Positions 54,053 to 61,185 of a stretch of 61,185 nucleotides of DNA are shown here, piece by piece. Numbering within the stretch: the first letter of the stretch is position 1; each line of letters opens with the position of its first letter. A program made the position numbers and the translations under genes. Under the pieces are notes generated by a model. It saw only the letters and a list, made by a program, of their open reading frames with translations, did no database searches and was not told the DNA's origin. This stretch comes from Pirellulales bacterium (lineage in GTDB: Bacteria; Planctomycetota; Planctomycetia; Pirellulales; Lacipirellulaceae), in assembly GCA_028279215.1 (NCBI GenBank), contig JANQOF010000009.1, positions 1 to 61,185 on the forward strand. The letters are read 5' to 3'.

Positions 54053-55372
54053 CTACTTGCGCAACAGATCGAGCGCTACAGCGCCCATTGTTGTGATGCC
54101 GGTTTCGAGCGTCGCCTCGGGATCGGGATAGAATCGTGGCGAGTGCAGTGAGGGAGGCGGGGTACCTTGGCGCTTGAACTCAGCCAACCGATTCGCGCTT
54201 ACTGCCCCGAGCTTGAACATGCAAATGGGTATTCCAGCCTTTCCGTAACGGCTGAAGTCCTCGCCCCCCATCGTCGGTTCGCTTCGCGTGACGTTCTTGT
54301 CGCCCAACACGCGGCGAGCTACGCCAGCGACTCGCTCGGCGAGTTCCGGGTCGTTGTATAGCGATGGAGTGCCCTCGGAAATGAGGATTTCTGGTTCCGG
54401 CGCGCCAGCGCTCATTGCGGCGGCCTCTGCCTTGCGGGCGATGGCCGCGGCAAGCTGCGCCCGGACCTCTGGTGAGTAGCTACGGACGGTTAGCTGCAAG
54501 TGGCACTCGTCGCCAATGACGTTGTGTTTGGTGCCGCCTTGGATGGCACCAACGGTAACCACTGCGGGCTCAGTTGGTTTGATTTCGCGGCTGACAATCG
54601 TCTGCAGGTCGAGTACCAGCCTAGCGGCAATCACAATCGGGTCGATCGTCGTCTCAGGATACGCCCCGTGGCCACCGCGGCCTTTGATCGTGATATCGAC
54701 GCTATCGACGTTCGCACATGCATAACCCGGAGCATAGCCAATCGTCCCACTTGGCGTGTCGGCGGCGACGTGTAGCGCGATTGCGAAGTCGGGCCTGGGG
54801 AACATGGTCAGCAGGCCGTCATTGAGCATGGCGAGCGCGCCCTCGCCCTTCTCTTCGGCCGGTTGCAACAGGAAAATTACCGTACCGGACCAAATCGACT
54901 TGTTATCGGCCAGCATGCGGGCTACGCCCACCAAGTTCGACATATGGATGTCATGGCCACAGGCGTGCATGACGCCCACGGTTTGCCCTCGTTCGTTCGT
55001 GGCGCGGACCTTCGAAGCGTAGGGAACTCCCGTTTCTTCGGCCACCGGAAGGGCATCCATGTCGGCACGGATCAACAAGACTTTGCCGGGGCCATTCTTG
55101 AGGATCCCAATCAATCCGTGCCCACCGATATCGGTCCGCACGTCCGCGCCAATCGCGCGGAGTTCTTGTGCCATGCGCGCTGCGGTCTCTTTTTCTTCGA
55201 AGCTCAGTTCGGGTGCTTGATGAAGTTCTCGGTACAACTCACTAACTTCGTCCACATTCTCCGCAGCCCAGGTCTTGGCAAGCGCGTCACCCGGTGTCGT
55301 TACGGTAACCTTGGCTATCGCGACGTGGAGCGGGCAGATCACCAACAGCAGGGGAACGGCAATGCGTAGCAT
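54053..55372 (-). CDS. Secreted M20 family metallo-amidohydrolase
   Basis: 439 residues. A signal peptide (1-20) is followed by the M20D (IAA-amino-acid hydrolase/N-acyl amidohydrolase) fold: LIRADMDALPVAEETG, CGHDIHMSNLVG, QPAEEKGEGALAM and, near the end, GGEDFSRYG. Two metal ions would be held by the Cys/His/Glu ligands of these motifs. It probably hydrolyses N-acyl or peptide bonds outside the cytoplasm. The ATG at 55372 is preferred, since the upstream in-frame extension has no similarity and runs through rdgB. Confidence 0.92.
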   Translation of the reverse strand: MLRIAVPLLLVICPLHVAIAKVTVTTPGDALAKTWAAENVDEVSELYRELHQAPELSFEEKETAARMAQELRAIGADVRTDIGGHGLIGILKNGPGKVLLIRADMDALPVAEETGVPYASKVRATNERGQTVGVMHACGHDIHMSNLVGVARMLADNKSIWSGTVIFLLQPAEEKGEGALAMLNDGLLTMFPRPDFAIALHVAADTPSGTIGYAPGYACANVDSVDITIKGRGGHGAYPETTIDPIVIAARLVLDLQTIVSREIKPTEPAVVTVGAIQGGTKHNVIGDECHLQLTVRSYSPEVRAQLAAAIARKAEAAAMSAGAPEPEILISEGTPSLYNDPELAERVAGVARRVLGDKNVTRSEPTMGGEDFSRYGKAGIPICMFKLGAVSANRLAEFKRQGTPPPSLHSPRFYPDPEATLETGITTMGAVALDLLRK

Positions 55373-55460
55373 TATGTGGCTCGCCGAGTGATAACGATTA
55401 GACCTTCCCCAGCATTGTAGAACGGGCCAAACTATTTCGCGAGCGGCTGGAATGGTCGGC

Positions 55461-56078
55461 TCAGCCGTGCACCAGCGCGGCAAGCTGCGGTACGATAGCC
55501 CGCATCGCCCGCGAACGGTGGCTGAGCGCTCGTTTGACAGCTGGTCCAAGCTCGCCAAACGTACGATGGTATTCGCGCACTTCGAACAGCGGATCGTAGC
55601 CAAATCCGTTCGTGCCGAGCGCCTCCGTTCGTATGCGGCCACCGCAGGTCGCCGCACTTTCGGCGCGAATCTCGCCACTTGGGTCAGCCACCGTGACATG
55701 GCAGTAGTATCGAGCCCCCCGTTTCTCTGGCGGCAGGCCGCGGAGTTTCTCAAGTAGCAGGCGATTATTGCCTTCGTCGGTTGCGCGCTCTCCCGCGAAT
55801 CTGGCGGAGAAAATTCCCGGCGCCCCATCCAAGGCATCCACCTCGATGCCGCTGTCGTCAGCGAGCACCCAAGCGCCAAGGTGTTCAGCTTGCTGCGTGG
55901 CCTTGAGTCGAGCGTTCGTGGCGAAGCTGTCGCCGTCTTCCACGACTTCCAGGGCATTCGGAAACTCTGCTAGAGTGGCTACACGCAACGCAAAAGGAGC
56001 AAGCATCTCGGCCAGTTCAGCACCTTTCTTCTTGTTGTGCGTGCCAATTACGATCCATGGATCACTTGTGCGTGTCAT
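55461..56078 (-). CDS. rdgB: Non-canonical purine NTP pyrophosphatase
   Basis: 205 residues, Ham1/RdgB family. It hydrolyses ITP, dITP and XTP to monophosphates to keep them out of nucleic acids. Diagnostic segments are IGTHNKKKGAELAEML near the start, ALADDSG-type VLADDSGIEVDALDG, FSARFAGE and NGFGYDPLF, with the terminal SHRSRAM. It lies 88 bases upstream of the M20 gene. Confidence 0.94.
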   Translation of the reverse strand: MTRTSDPWIVIGTHNKKKGAELAEMLAPFALRVATLAEFPNALEVVEDGDSFATNARLKATQQAEHLGAWVLADDSGIEVDALDGAPGIFSARFAGERATDEGNNRLLLEKLRGLPPEKRGARYYCHVTVADPSGEIRAESAATCGGRIRTEALGTNGFGYDPLFEVREYHRTFGELGPAVKRALSHRSRAMRAIVPQLAALVHG

Positions 56079-56124
56079 GCTTGAATTCTAGGCGATCGCT
56101 CCCCACTTGCTAAGTGCTAGCGGG

Positions 56125-57339
56125 TTAACGTCGCCATGCGTAAACACTCGTGACCGACCGCTTGGGAGCTTCGATCACTTCGGGATTGATGTCGAGCGCG
56201 ACGAACTTGTCTCGCTGGTATTCGATGTACTTGGGCTGCAAACCTGTGGCGATTTGGCCATGCTCGCTGGAGAATAGGTTGTTGAACTTCCGCTTGACTT
56301 CTTCGGCTCTTACCCGGTCCTCGTGCGGCACCTCCTGGCCCACCGATAGGGCGGTCGGTGTCTTGTAAGCAGCCCCAAACGTGCGCAGGATGATATCTAC
56401 CTCGCGGGTAGGCTTCAGAGCGCCGGCGGCGGTGCGCGCGGCCACTTTGTCGAACGAGCCGATTGTCACGTAGCTCTCGGTCCGATCGTGGAACTCATAG
56501 GCATCCCAGCCTTTGGCCCTCAAGAATGTGGTGATGCAATGAGCGTTCATCGCTGCTTCGACGAGTGGGTCGACGTCTTCTTTCTTGCTGCGCTGCTTGC
56601 TTCCGCCGCTAGAGAACGCTCCCTGTAAGATCGCTTTTCCCTTGAACTTGGCGATTCTTACCGAATACCTGCCCTTGCAGTCCAACAGAGAGTGTTCGAC
56701 TCCGGCGTTCATCTTCGCGACAAAGGGATCGACTCCTTTTGGCCTAAAGTACTCGGCGGGCAACATCGGGTTGCGGGTTAAAAACGCTTTGCTCATCGGC
56801 GGCGCTTCGCGACCACCGGTTAGCCGCGTGAGAAACTCGCGCTCCTGGACGAGATTCTGTGCCGTGTCGGTGTAACCGCGATTGAGCGCCTCGGGTCGCA
56901 GCGACTTGATCGTCTCGAGCAGGTCCTGGGCTTCCGGGTCGTCGATGGTGGGAAAGCTGCCGACAAGTACCGCAAACTCATGACTCCGTTCGCCACCTTG
57001 GTAACGCATGCGAACCGGTGCACCATAACGGTCGAGCCCTCGGCCAAGGCGCTCGTTGGAGGTATGATCGAACGTCATCGAATAGTGGAAGGCATGCATG
57101 TTGAACCGTTGGCGCAGTTCAAGCACTAACTCGCGGGCCTGTTGCTCTGCTCCCTCGCCGCTGAACGTAGCCGCCATGATCATCCAAGCACCGCTGTCTT
57201 CGCCTAAACTGTAGTCGCCATCGGGCCGCGCCTCGACTCGATCGACCGGCGAGAACATTCGCCACACTGGTTTAGCCGATGTCGAAGCCGCGATTGCGAA
57301 GGTGGACAGCACCAGCAGATAGAACGCGCAACGATGCAT
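56125..57339 (-). CDS. Secreted protein of unknown function
   Basis: 404 residues. A signal peptide (1-22) and two similar mixed alpha/beta segments: AWMIMAATFSGEGAEQQARELVLELRQ and, later, ILQGAFSSGG ... HCITTFLRAKGWDAYEFHDRTESYVTIGSF (split). The repeated pattern of a beta strand, helix, and an aromatic-to-GSF ending recalls SPOR-like folds but I cannot assign the family. The ATG at 57339 follows AAGGGA; the longer frame to 58107 is spurious. It diverges from the sppA gene. Confidence 0.68.
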   Translation of the reverse strand: MHRCAFYLLVLSTFAIAASTSAKPVWRMFSPVDRVEARPDGDYSLGEDSGAWMIMAATFSGEGAEQQARELVLELRQRFNMHAFHYSMTFDHTSNERLGRGLDRYGAPVRMRYQGGERSHEFAVLVGSFPTIDDPEAQDLLETIKSLRPEALNRGYTDTAQNLVQEREFLTRLTGGREAPPMSKAFLTRNPMLPAEYFRPKGVDPFVAKMNAGVEHSLLDCKGRYSVRIAKFKGKAILQGAFSSGGSKQRSKKEDVDPLVEAAMNAHCITTFLRAKGWDAYEFHDRTESYVTIGSFDKVAARTAAGALKPTREVDIILRTFGAAYKTPTALSVGQEVPHEDRVRAEEVKRKFNNLFSSEHGQIATGLQPKYIEYQRDKFVALDINPEVIEAPKRSVTSVYAWRR

Positions 57340-57631
57340 GGTGATCCCTTGAAGGTCGAGATTTGCAAATCCGAAGGATGGTGCCCTTAGCCCAGCCGGA
57401 ATTGCTCGGAGGCCCTGAAAAGCGGGCGAAACGTAGCAAAGCCGTCTAGGGTAGGCTAGAGAGAATTGCCCCAAGAAAGCCGCATTCTTAGCGAAATCTA
57501 CTTGCCGTCGCAAAAACTGCTGGTCGCTGGCGTCGCAGCGGTCAAAAATTAGGTAAACTCTGGAAACCTGCGCGTTTATGCGTTTTTCAGACGGGGACTG
57601 TCGATTGCACTTGATTGCTGAGGACTGAGCG

Positions 57632-59530
57632 ATGAAACGTCTAGATTTTCCAATGGCCAGATTCTTGATCGCAACTGCCGTAGTGCTCGCGCTGGCTGCA
57701 CCAAATTGCTGGGCCGACACCACGACCGCCGAGAAAGCGGCCACGAAATCCCAAGAGGATCCATCCGAAGAAAAGGCCAAGTCGAGCGACGATGACAAGC
57801 CCGCAAAATCAACCAAGAAGGAATCGGCCAAGAAGAAATCGCCCAAGGTGCGGCTAGCGCAGATTGTGCTAGCGAGCGACCTCCGCGAGTCGCCGGGCGG
57901 CTCCGGACCGTTTGGAGAATTGCAGGCAGACCTGCGAACCACCATTCGGCGGTTCGACCGAGCTGCGAACGACTCCAGCATCGACGGGATGGTGCTACGG
58001 ATCCAAAACCCGGCGCTTGGCCGCGGTCGGGTGAACGAAATCCGCGAAGCCATCAAGCGATTTCGCGATGCCGACAAGAAGGTATACGCCGAGTTGGAAA
58101 TGGCCATGCCCAGCGACTACCTGATTGCTACCGCATGCGACGAGATCGTAATGCCCGAGTCGGGAATGTTGTTGCTACCAGGTGTGAGCGTCGAGGGGAT
58201 GTTCTTCAAAGGACTGCTCGACAAGCTTGGAGTGCAAGCCGACTTTATTCATATGGGCGAAGCCAAAGGTGCCGCCGAGCCGTTTACCCGCAAGGGCTTT
58301 AGCGACTCGGTGCGCGCCAACCTTTCGGCGTTGACCGACGACTTGTACGATCACATGGTCGAAACCGTGGCGTTCGACCGACCGATTACCAAGCAGCAGG
58401 CCATCGAAGCGATCGACCAAGGCCTGCTGACCGCTCAGCGGGCCAAGGAACTCGGACTTGTCGACCGATTGGCCTACCCGCCCGAATTGCGCCACAGTCT
58501 GACGGAGGCGTACAACACCGAAAAACTGGTGTATGTGCAAAACTATGGCAAAAAGAAAGTCGACACCGATTTCTCGGGACCAACCGGCTTCTTGAAGCTG
58601 CTCAAACTGATGTCGGGCGGTTCGGGTAGCAGCCGCTCGAGTGGCAAGAAGGTGGCCGTTGTCTATGCAGTCGGCGCCATCACCACCGGCAAGAGCGAAA
58701 CCGACATCTTCGGAAACACCTCGTCGATGGGTTCGACCACTATCGTCAAGGCGCTTCGCGAAGCAGCGAGCGATGAAGACGTGGCCGCCATCGTCCTTCG
58801 TATCAACAGCCCAGGCGGATCGGCTATCGCGAGCGATCTGATTTGGAATCAGATTCAGGCTATCAAAAAACCGGTCGTCGCCAGCATGGGCGACGTGGCG
58901 GCTAGCGGTGGATACTACATTGCGATGGGCTGCGACAGCATCCTCGCCGAGCCGTCGACCATCACTGGCTCGATTGGCGTTGTGGGCGGAAAGATGGCCC
59001 TCAGTGGCCTCTACGAAAAAGTGGGTATCTCTATGGATACCATTAGCCGTGGCAAGAACAGCTCCCTGTTCTCGTCGACCAGCAAATTCTCGTCGAGCGA
59101 ACGCAAGGCGATTCGCTCCATGATGGAAGATACGTACGAACAGTTCACGTCCAAGGCAGCCGCAGGAAGGGATATGCCGCTTGACCAACTCAAGAAACTT
59201 GCTGGCGGTAGGGTTTATTCCGGAGAACGGGCGAAGGCGATTGGGTTGATCGACGATTTGGGGACGCTCCACGACGCTGTTGCCGTCGCCAAGGACTTGG
59301 CTGGCATCGATGCGGACAAGGATGTCAAAATCAAGACCCTGCCGAAGGCGCCCGACCTGATGGAAAGTCTATTTGGCGGGAACGATGCCGAGAAAGAAGT
59401 GGAAATAAAGATCGATCTCGGTCAGTTCTCGCCCGAAATGGAAGCCATCGCCCGACGGGCTGGCGTCCTCCGGCGTGTATTCCGCGAGCCCGTCGTGCTG
59501 ATGATGCCGTTTGACTTGGAAGTGAAGTAG
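57632..59530 (+). CDS. sppA: Signal peptide peptidase SppA, protease IV type
   Basis: 632 residues, the long tandem-domain form. A signal peptide or anchor (about 1-29) is followed by a Lys-rich low-complexity segment (about 35-75). The N-domain (about 75-300) supplies the catalytic lysine, K212 in GEAKGAAEPF, and the C-domain the nucleophile S425 in DVAASGGYYIA. It degrades cleaved signal peptides in the membrane. It is the only gene of its unit, ending five bases from the convergent prenyltransferase-fold gene. Confidence 0.93.
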   Translation: MKRLDFPMARFLIATAVVLALAAPNCWADTTTAEKAATKSQEDPSEEKAKSSDDDKPAKSTKKESAKKKSPKVRLAQIVLASDLRESPGGSGPFGELQADLRTTIRRFDRAANDSSIDGMVLRIQNPALGRGRVNEIREAIKRFRDADKKVYAELEMAMPSDYLIATACDEIVMPESGMLLLPGVSVEGMFFKGLLDKLGVQADFIHMGEAKGAAEPFTRKGFSDSVRANLSALTDDLYDHMVETVAFDRPITKQQAIEAIDQGLLTAQRAKELGLVDRLAYPPELRHSLTEAYNTEKLVYVQNYGKKKVDTDFSGPTGFLKLLKLMSGGSGSSRSSGKKVAVVYAVGAITTGKSETDIFGNTSSMGSTTIVKALREAASDEDVAAIVLRINSPGGSAIASDLIWNQIQAIKKPVVASMGDVAASGGYYIAMGCDSILAEPSTITGSIGVVGGKMALSGLYEKVGISMDTISRGKNSSLFSSTSKFSSSERKAIRSMMEDTYEQFTSKAAAGRDMPLDQLKKLAGGRVYSGERAKAIGLIDDLGTLHDAVAVAKDLAGIDADKDVKIKTLPKAPDLMESLFGGNDAEKEVEIKIDLGQFSPEMEAIARRAGVLRRVFREPVVLMMPFDLEVK

Positions 59531-59535
59531 CGGTA

Positions 59536-60657
59536 CTACTCCGCAGCGTCGTCATCGTTGCAATACGACAGAGCCAGTAACGCATATCCCGTCACCAGGT
59601 TGGGATCGGCTTCCAGCCAGCGGTCGTTCATCGAGTTGAGCCAACTGCCGTCGTCGTTCTGCAGTTCGGACAGCTTGGCGACCAGTTCGCTGCGCCAATC
59701 GTGTGGGTGCCCGCTCTCGTCGACGACGTTCTGGTCGCCCATGGCGGCGAGCGCTTTGGCGAACGTGTGGTAGTAGTAGTAAAGGCCCGCGGCACCCATT
59801 CCAGGATTCTCGGTAAGCGTGAAATGCCGCTTGATCCAATCGTAAGCAGCTTTCACGCGCGGGTCGTCCTTGTCGACGCCGGCGTAAATCATGCTCTTGA
59901 GGCCGGCGTAGGTCATCGACCCATAGCTTCGTAGACCGCCATTCTCGGTCGTTCCGGCTTGGCTGGTTCCACCCGCCGCTGGCGTGTAGTAGAACCCGCC
60001 GTCGCCGACCTTTGCGGCAAACGGGGTCGTGTTGTACTTCGATTCAAGGTTTTGCGTGCGGGAAACAAACACTAGCGCCTTTTGGATTGCCGGATCATCG
60101 GGGCCATTGCCAGCGGCGACCAGGGCATCGACTAGAAAGCTCGTATTGGATAGATCAGGACGCGAGTGCCTGCCATACCCGCCGCCGCCGTAGCTGAGAC
60201 TATCTGGTCCCGCGCCTTCTTTTTCGTCCCACTGGATTCCCTTCAGGAAGCGGTCGGCCGCGGCGATGATCTTGTCGAACTTGCCCTCAGCATTGGCTTC
60301 GGTGAGGCACAGCACAGCGAGACTGGTCTCGTAGTTGCGATAGCGAGAACCCTCGGCGTAGACGCCTCCATCGTCTTGCACGTGCTTCAGCAGGTACGCA
60401 ATGCCCGCAGCCACCGCTGGGTCGTCGGTTGGTAAGCCGCTACGAATTAGCGCCGTGGTACAGATGGCGGTAATGCCCGGTCCTGCGTGAGCGCTAAACG
60501 ACCCATCGTCGTCTTGTGAGTTGCGAAGGAACTCGACCCCCCGCGCAACGAGCGGCTTGGCGCTTGGCGATACGTCGACCGTGGACGGAGCTGCCATTAG
60601 CGTGCTTCCAGCGGCAGTGGTTAGCGAGAGTACAGCGAGCATGCATCGAACGAACAT
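59536..60657 (-). CDS. Secreted prenyltransferase/squalene-oxidase repeat protein
   Basis: 373 residues. A signal peptide (1-22) precedes an alpha/alpha toroid with four or more QxxDGSW/F-type repeats (QDDDGSFSAHAGPG, KVGDGGFYYTP, ELQNDDGSWLNSM). The squalene-hopene cyclase DXDD motif is not evident, so cyclase activity is unlikely. The export signal indicates a role outside the cytosol, such as binding. AGAGG precedes the ATG. Confidence 0.85.
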   Translation of the reverse strand: MFVRCMLAVLSLTTAAGSTLMAAPSTVDVSPSAKPLVARGVEFLRNSQDDDGSFSAHAGPGITAICTTALIRSGLPTDDPAVAAGIAYLLKHVQDDGGVYAEGSRYRNYETSLAVLCLTEANAEGKFDKIIAAADRFLKGIQWDEKEGAGPDSLSYGGGGYGRHSRPDLSNTSFLVDALVAAGNGPDDPAIQKALVFVSRTQNLESKYNTTPFAAKVGDGGFYYTPAAGGTSQAGTTENGGLRSYGSMTYAGLKSMIYAGVDKDDPRVKAAYDWIKRHFTLTENPGMGAAGLYYYYHTFAKALAAMGDQNVVDESGHPHDWRSELVAKLSELQNDDGSWLNSMNDRWLEADPNLVTGYALLALSYCNDDDAAE

Positions 60658-60877
60658 AGCAACCTCTTCTGTTTACGGGTGGAGGCAACGGCGCCGCCCC
60701 AATTATAGCTCAAACAGTAGTTACGATTTCTTGATTCTCGAGGAGATTGGGAGCCATTGGGAGGGGCAAGCACCTTAACTATCAGCTCTTGGTCCACCAC
60801 TCGCCAATCGCCCAAACCATCGCCGCTGCAAACGACAACCCTTCCTAACGGTGGAAAGCCCCTCGCCTAATAAAGTC

Positions 60878-61037
60878 CGTTTTGTCCCCAATACCGAAAA
60901 ACGATTCTAGACGACTTTATTCGCCCCCCACCATCCCCTTCGAAGTTCGTTTTCCTCTGTTTTTCTCGGTGTGTTTTCATTTCCCAAGGGGAGTTGAAAT
61001 GTCCATTTTGTCCGTTGGTGCGTGGCGAAGGGACAAT
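60878..61037 (+). repeat. Dispersed repeat module A, copy 2
   Basis: Matches 41786-41947 in the block order GTCCGTTTTGTCCCC, AAAACGATTCTA, GACTTTATTC and the terminal TTGTCC / GGGACAA inverted pair. The copies differ by scattered substitutions. Confidence 0.8.
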
Positions 61038-61107
61038 TGAGGGCGCCATGGAACTTGGTCAACCCGATTCCCCTCTCACTCTGGGTGAGGGCTAGGGTGA
61101 GGGTACC

Positions 61108-61140
61108 TCTAACATCAAAAAATAGGCGGACGTCCGCCGG
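61108..61140 (+). repeat. Dispersed palindromic module C, copy 2
   Basis: CTCTAACATCAAAAAATA followed by the perfect 14-base palindrome GGCGGACGTCCGCC (61125-61138). It matches the shorter palindrome at 42139-42148 and its lead-in. Confidence 0.65.
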
Positions 61141-61185
61141 GGTGGTGAGTGGCTCAACTCCGCGCGCAGCAAGAATTGTCGGGCA

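Larger units (their letters stand above)
60658..61185. other. Intergenic region with repeat modules A and C
   Basis: No gene is supported. The first 200 bases are featureless, then module A (60878-61037), a GAGGG-rich run (about 61070-61100) and module C (61108-61140). The window ends here. Confidence 0.7.

Noticed and set aside
55372..55957. In-frame N-terminal extension of the M20 peptidase gene to 55957 (634 residues)
   Set aside because: The extra 195 residues show no similarity, run through rdgB in another frame, and would bury the signal peptide at the true start of 55372.
57340..58107. In-frame N-terminal extension of the gene at 56125 to 58107 (660 residues)
   Set aside because: The extension overlaps sppA on the other strand and lacks a plausible protein. 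The signal peptide and AAGGGA at 57339 mark the start.
59536..60657. Secreted prenyltransferase-fold protein as a squalene-hopene or terpene cyclase
   Set aside because: The DXDD motif is not evident and the protein has a signal peptide, so terpene synthesis is not supported.
1..61185. CRISPR arrays, tRNA, rRNA, integrase or transposase genes
   Set aside because: I found no regular spacer array, no tRNA-like T-arm with cloverleaf, no rRNA segment and no recombinase motif on either strand. A covariance-model or HMM scan would be decisive.

Overview
The window is a gene-dense stretch of a planctomycete chromosome, most likely order Pirellulales. This rests on protein content, not a database match. 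Evidence includes a secreted arylsulfatase, a DUF1559 prepilin-like protein with an H-X9-DG motif, an ECF sigma factor next to a Hanks-type kinase with C-terminal membrane helices, secreted PQQ-type propellers and prenyltransferase-fold proteins, an 'NPYAPS' N-terminus, a small membrane protein with an 'RFSLRQMLL' segment, and many GTG starts. I see no rRNA, tRNA, CRISPR array, integrase or transposase. The region reads as ordinary chromosome with clade-specific genes, not a mobile island.

Layout. 1-482: intergenic repeat modules and a structured sulfatase leader. 483-4225 (+): sulfatase, SYLF protein, small secreted protein. 4244-9543 (-): a tight run of signal peptidase I with unusual insertions, metallophosphoesterase, DoxX-like membrane protein, and a sulfotransferase fused to a membrane domain resembling an inactivated CPBP protease. 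9713-13644: YcxB-like protein, feoAB iron uptake, MutM/Nei-type glycosylase. 13781-19557: HTH protein, glycosyltransferase, hisI, ridA, a membrane-anchored protein with a GGDEF-like fold lacking its signature, and a thioredoxin-trypsin fusion. 19963-26265: ATP-grasp protein, MazG-like pyrophosphohydrolase, pseudo-receiver regulator, larC, small membrane coiled-coil protein, YyaL-type DUF255 protein. 26444-33817: PEP carboxykinase, a 1000-residue CHAT-like protein, small lipoprotein, membrane protein, LysM protein. 34164-41647: ECF sigma factor, Ser/Thr kinase, MFS transporter, sodium:solute symporter, RCK potassium channel. 41648-42534: a non-coding block holding all four repeat modules. 42535-49257: purE, DUF1559 protein, pseudo-receiver, PQQ propeller, mtaB, DUF4349 lipoprotein, SpoU methylase. 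49356-54049: oppABC-like peptide transporter without ATPases, and a lipoprotein. 54053-60657: M20 peptidase, RdgB, secreted unknown, SppA, prenyltransferase-fold protein. 60658-61185: repeat modules again.

How it fits together. Housekeeping genes (hisI, purE, rdgB, mtaB, pckG, mutM/nei-like) are interleaved with envelope and secretion functions (signal peptidase I, SppA, LysM, lipoproteins, secreted hydrolases) and signalling. The most distinctive theme is enzyme folds whose catalytic residues appear lost: CPBP, GGDEF, CHAT and two receiver domains. The second is a mosaic family of intergenic repeats (modules A to D) shared by the two window ends and the 41.8-42.4 kb block. These two are the best candidates for something undescribed. 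No complete novel defence or biosynthetic system is evident.
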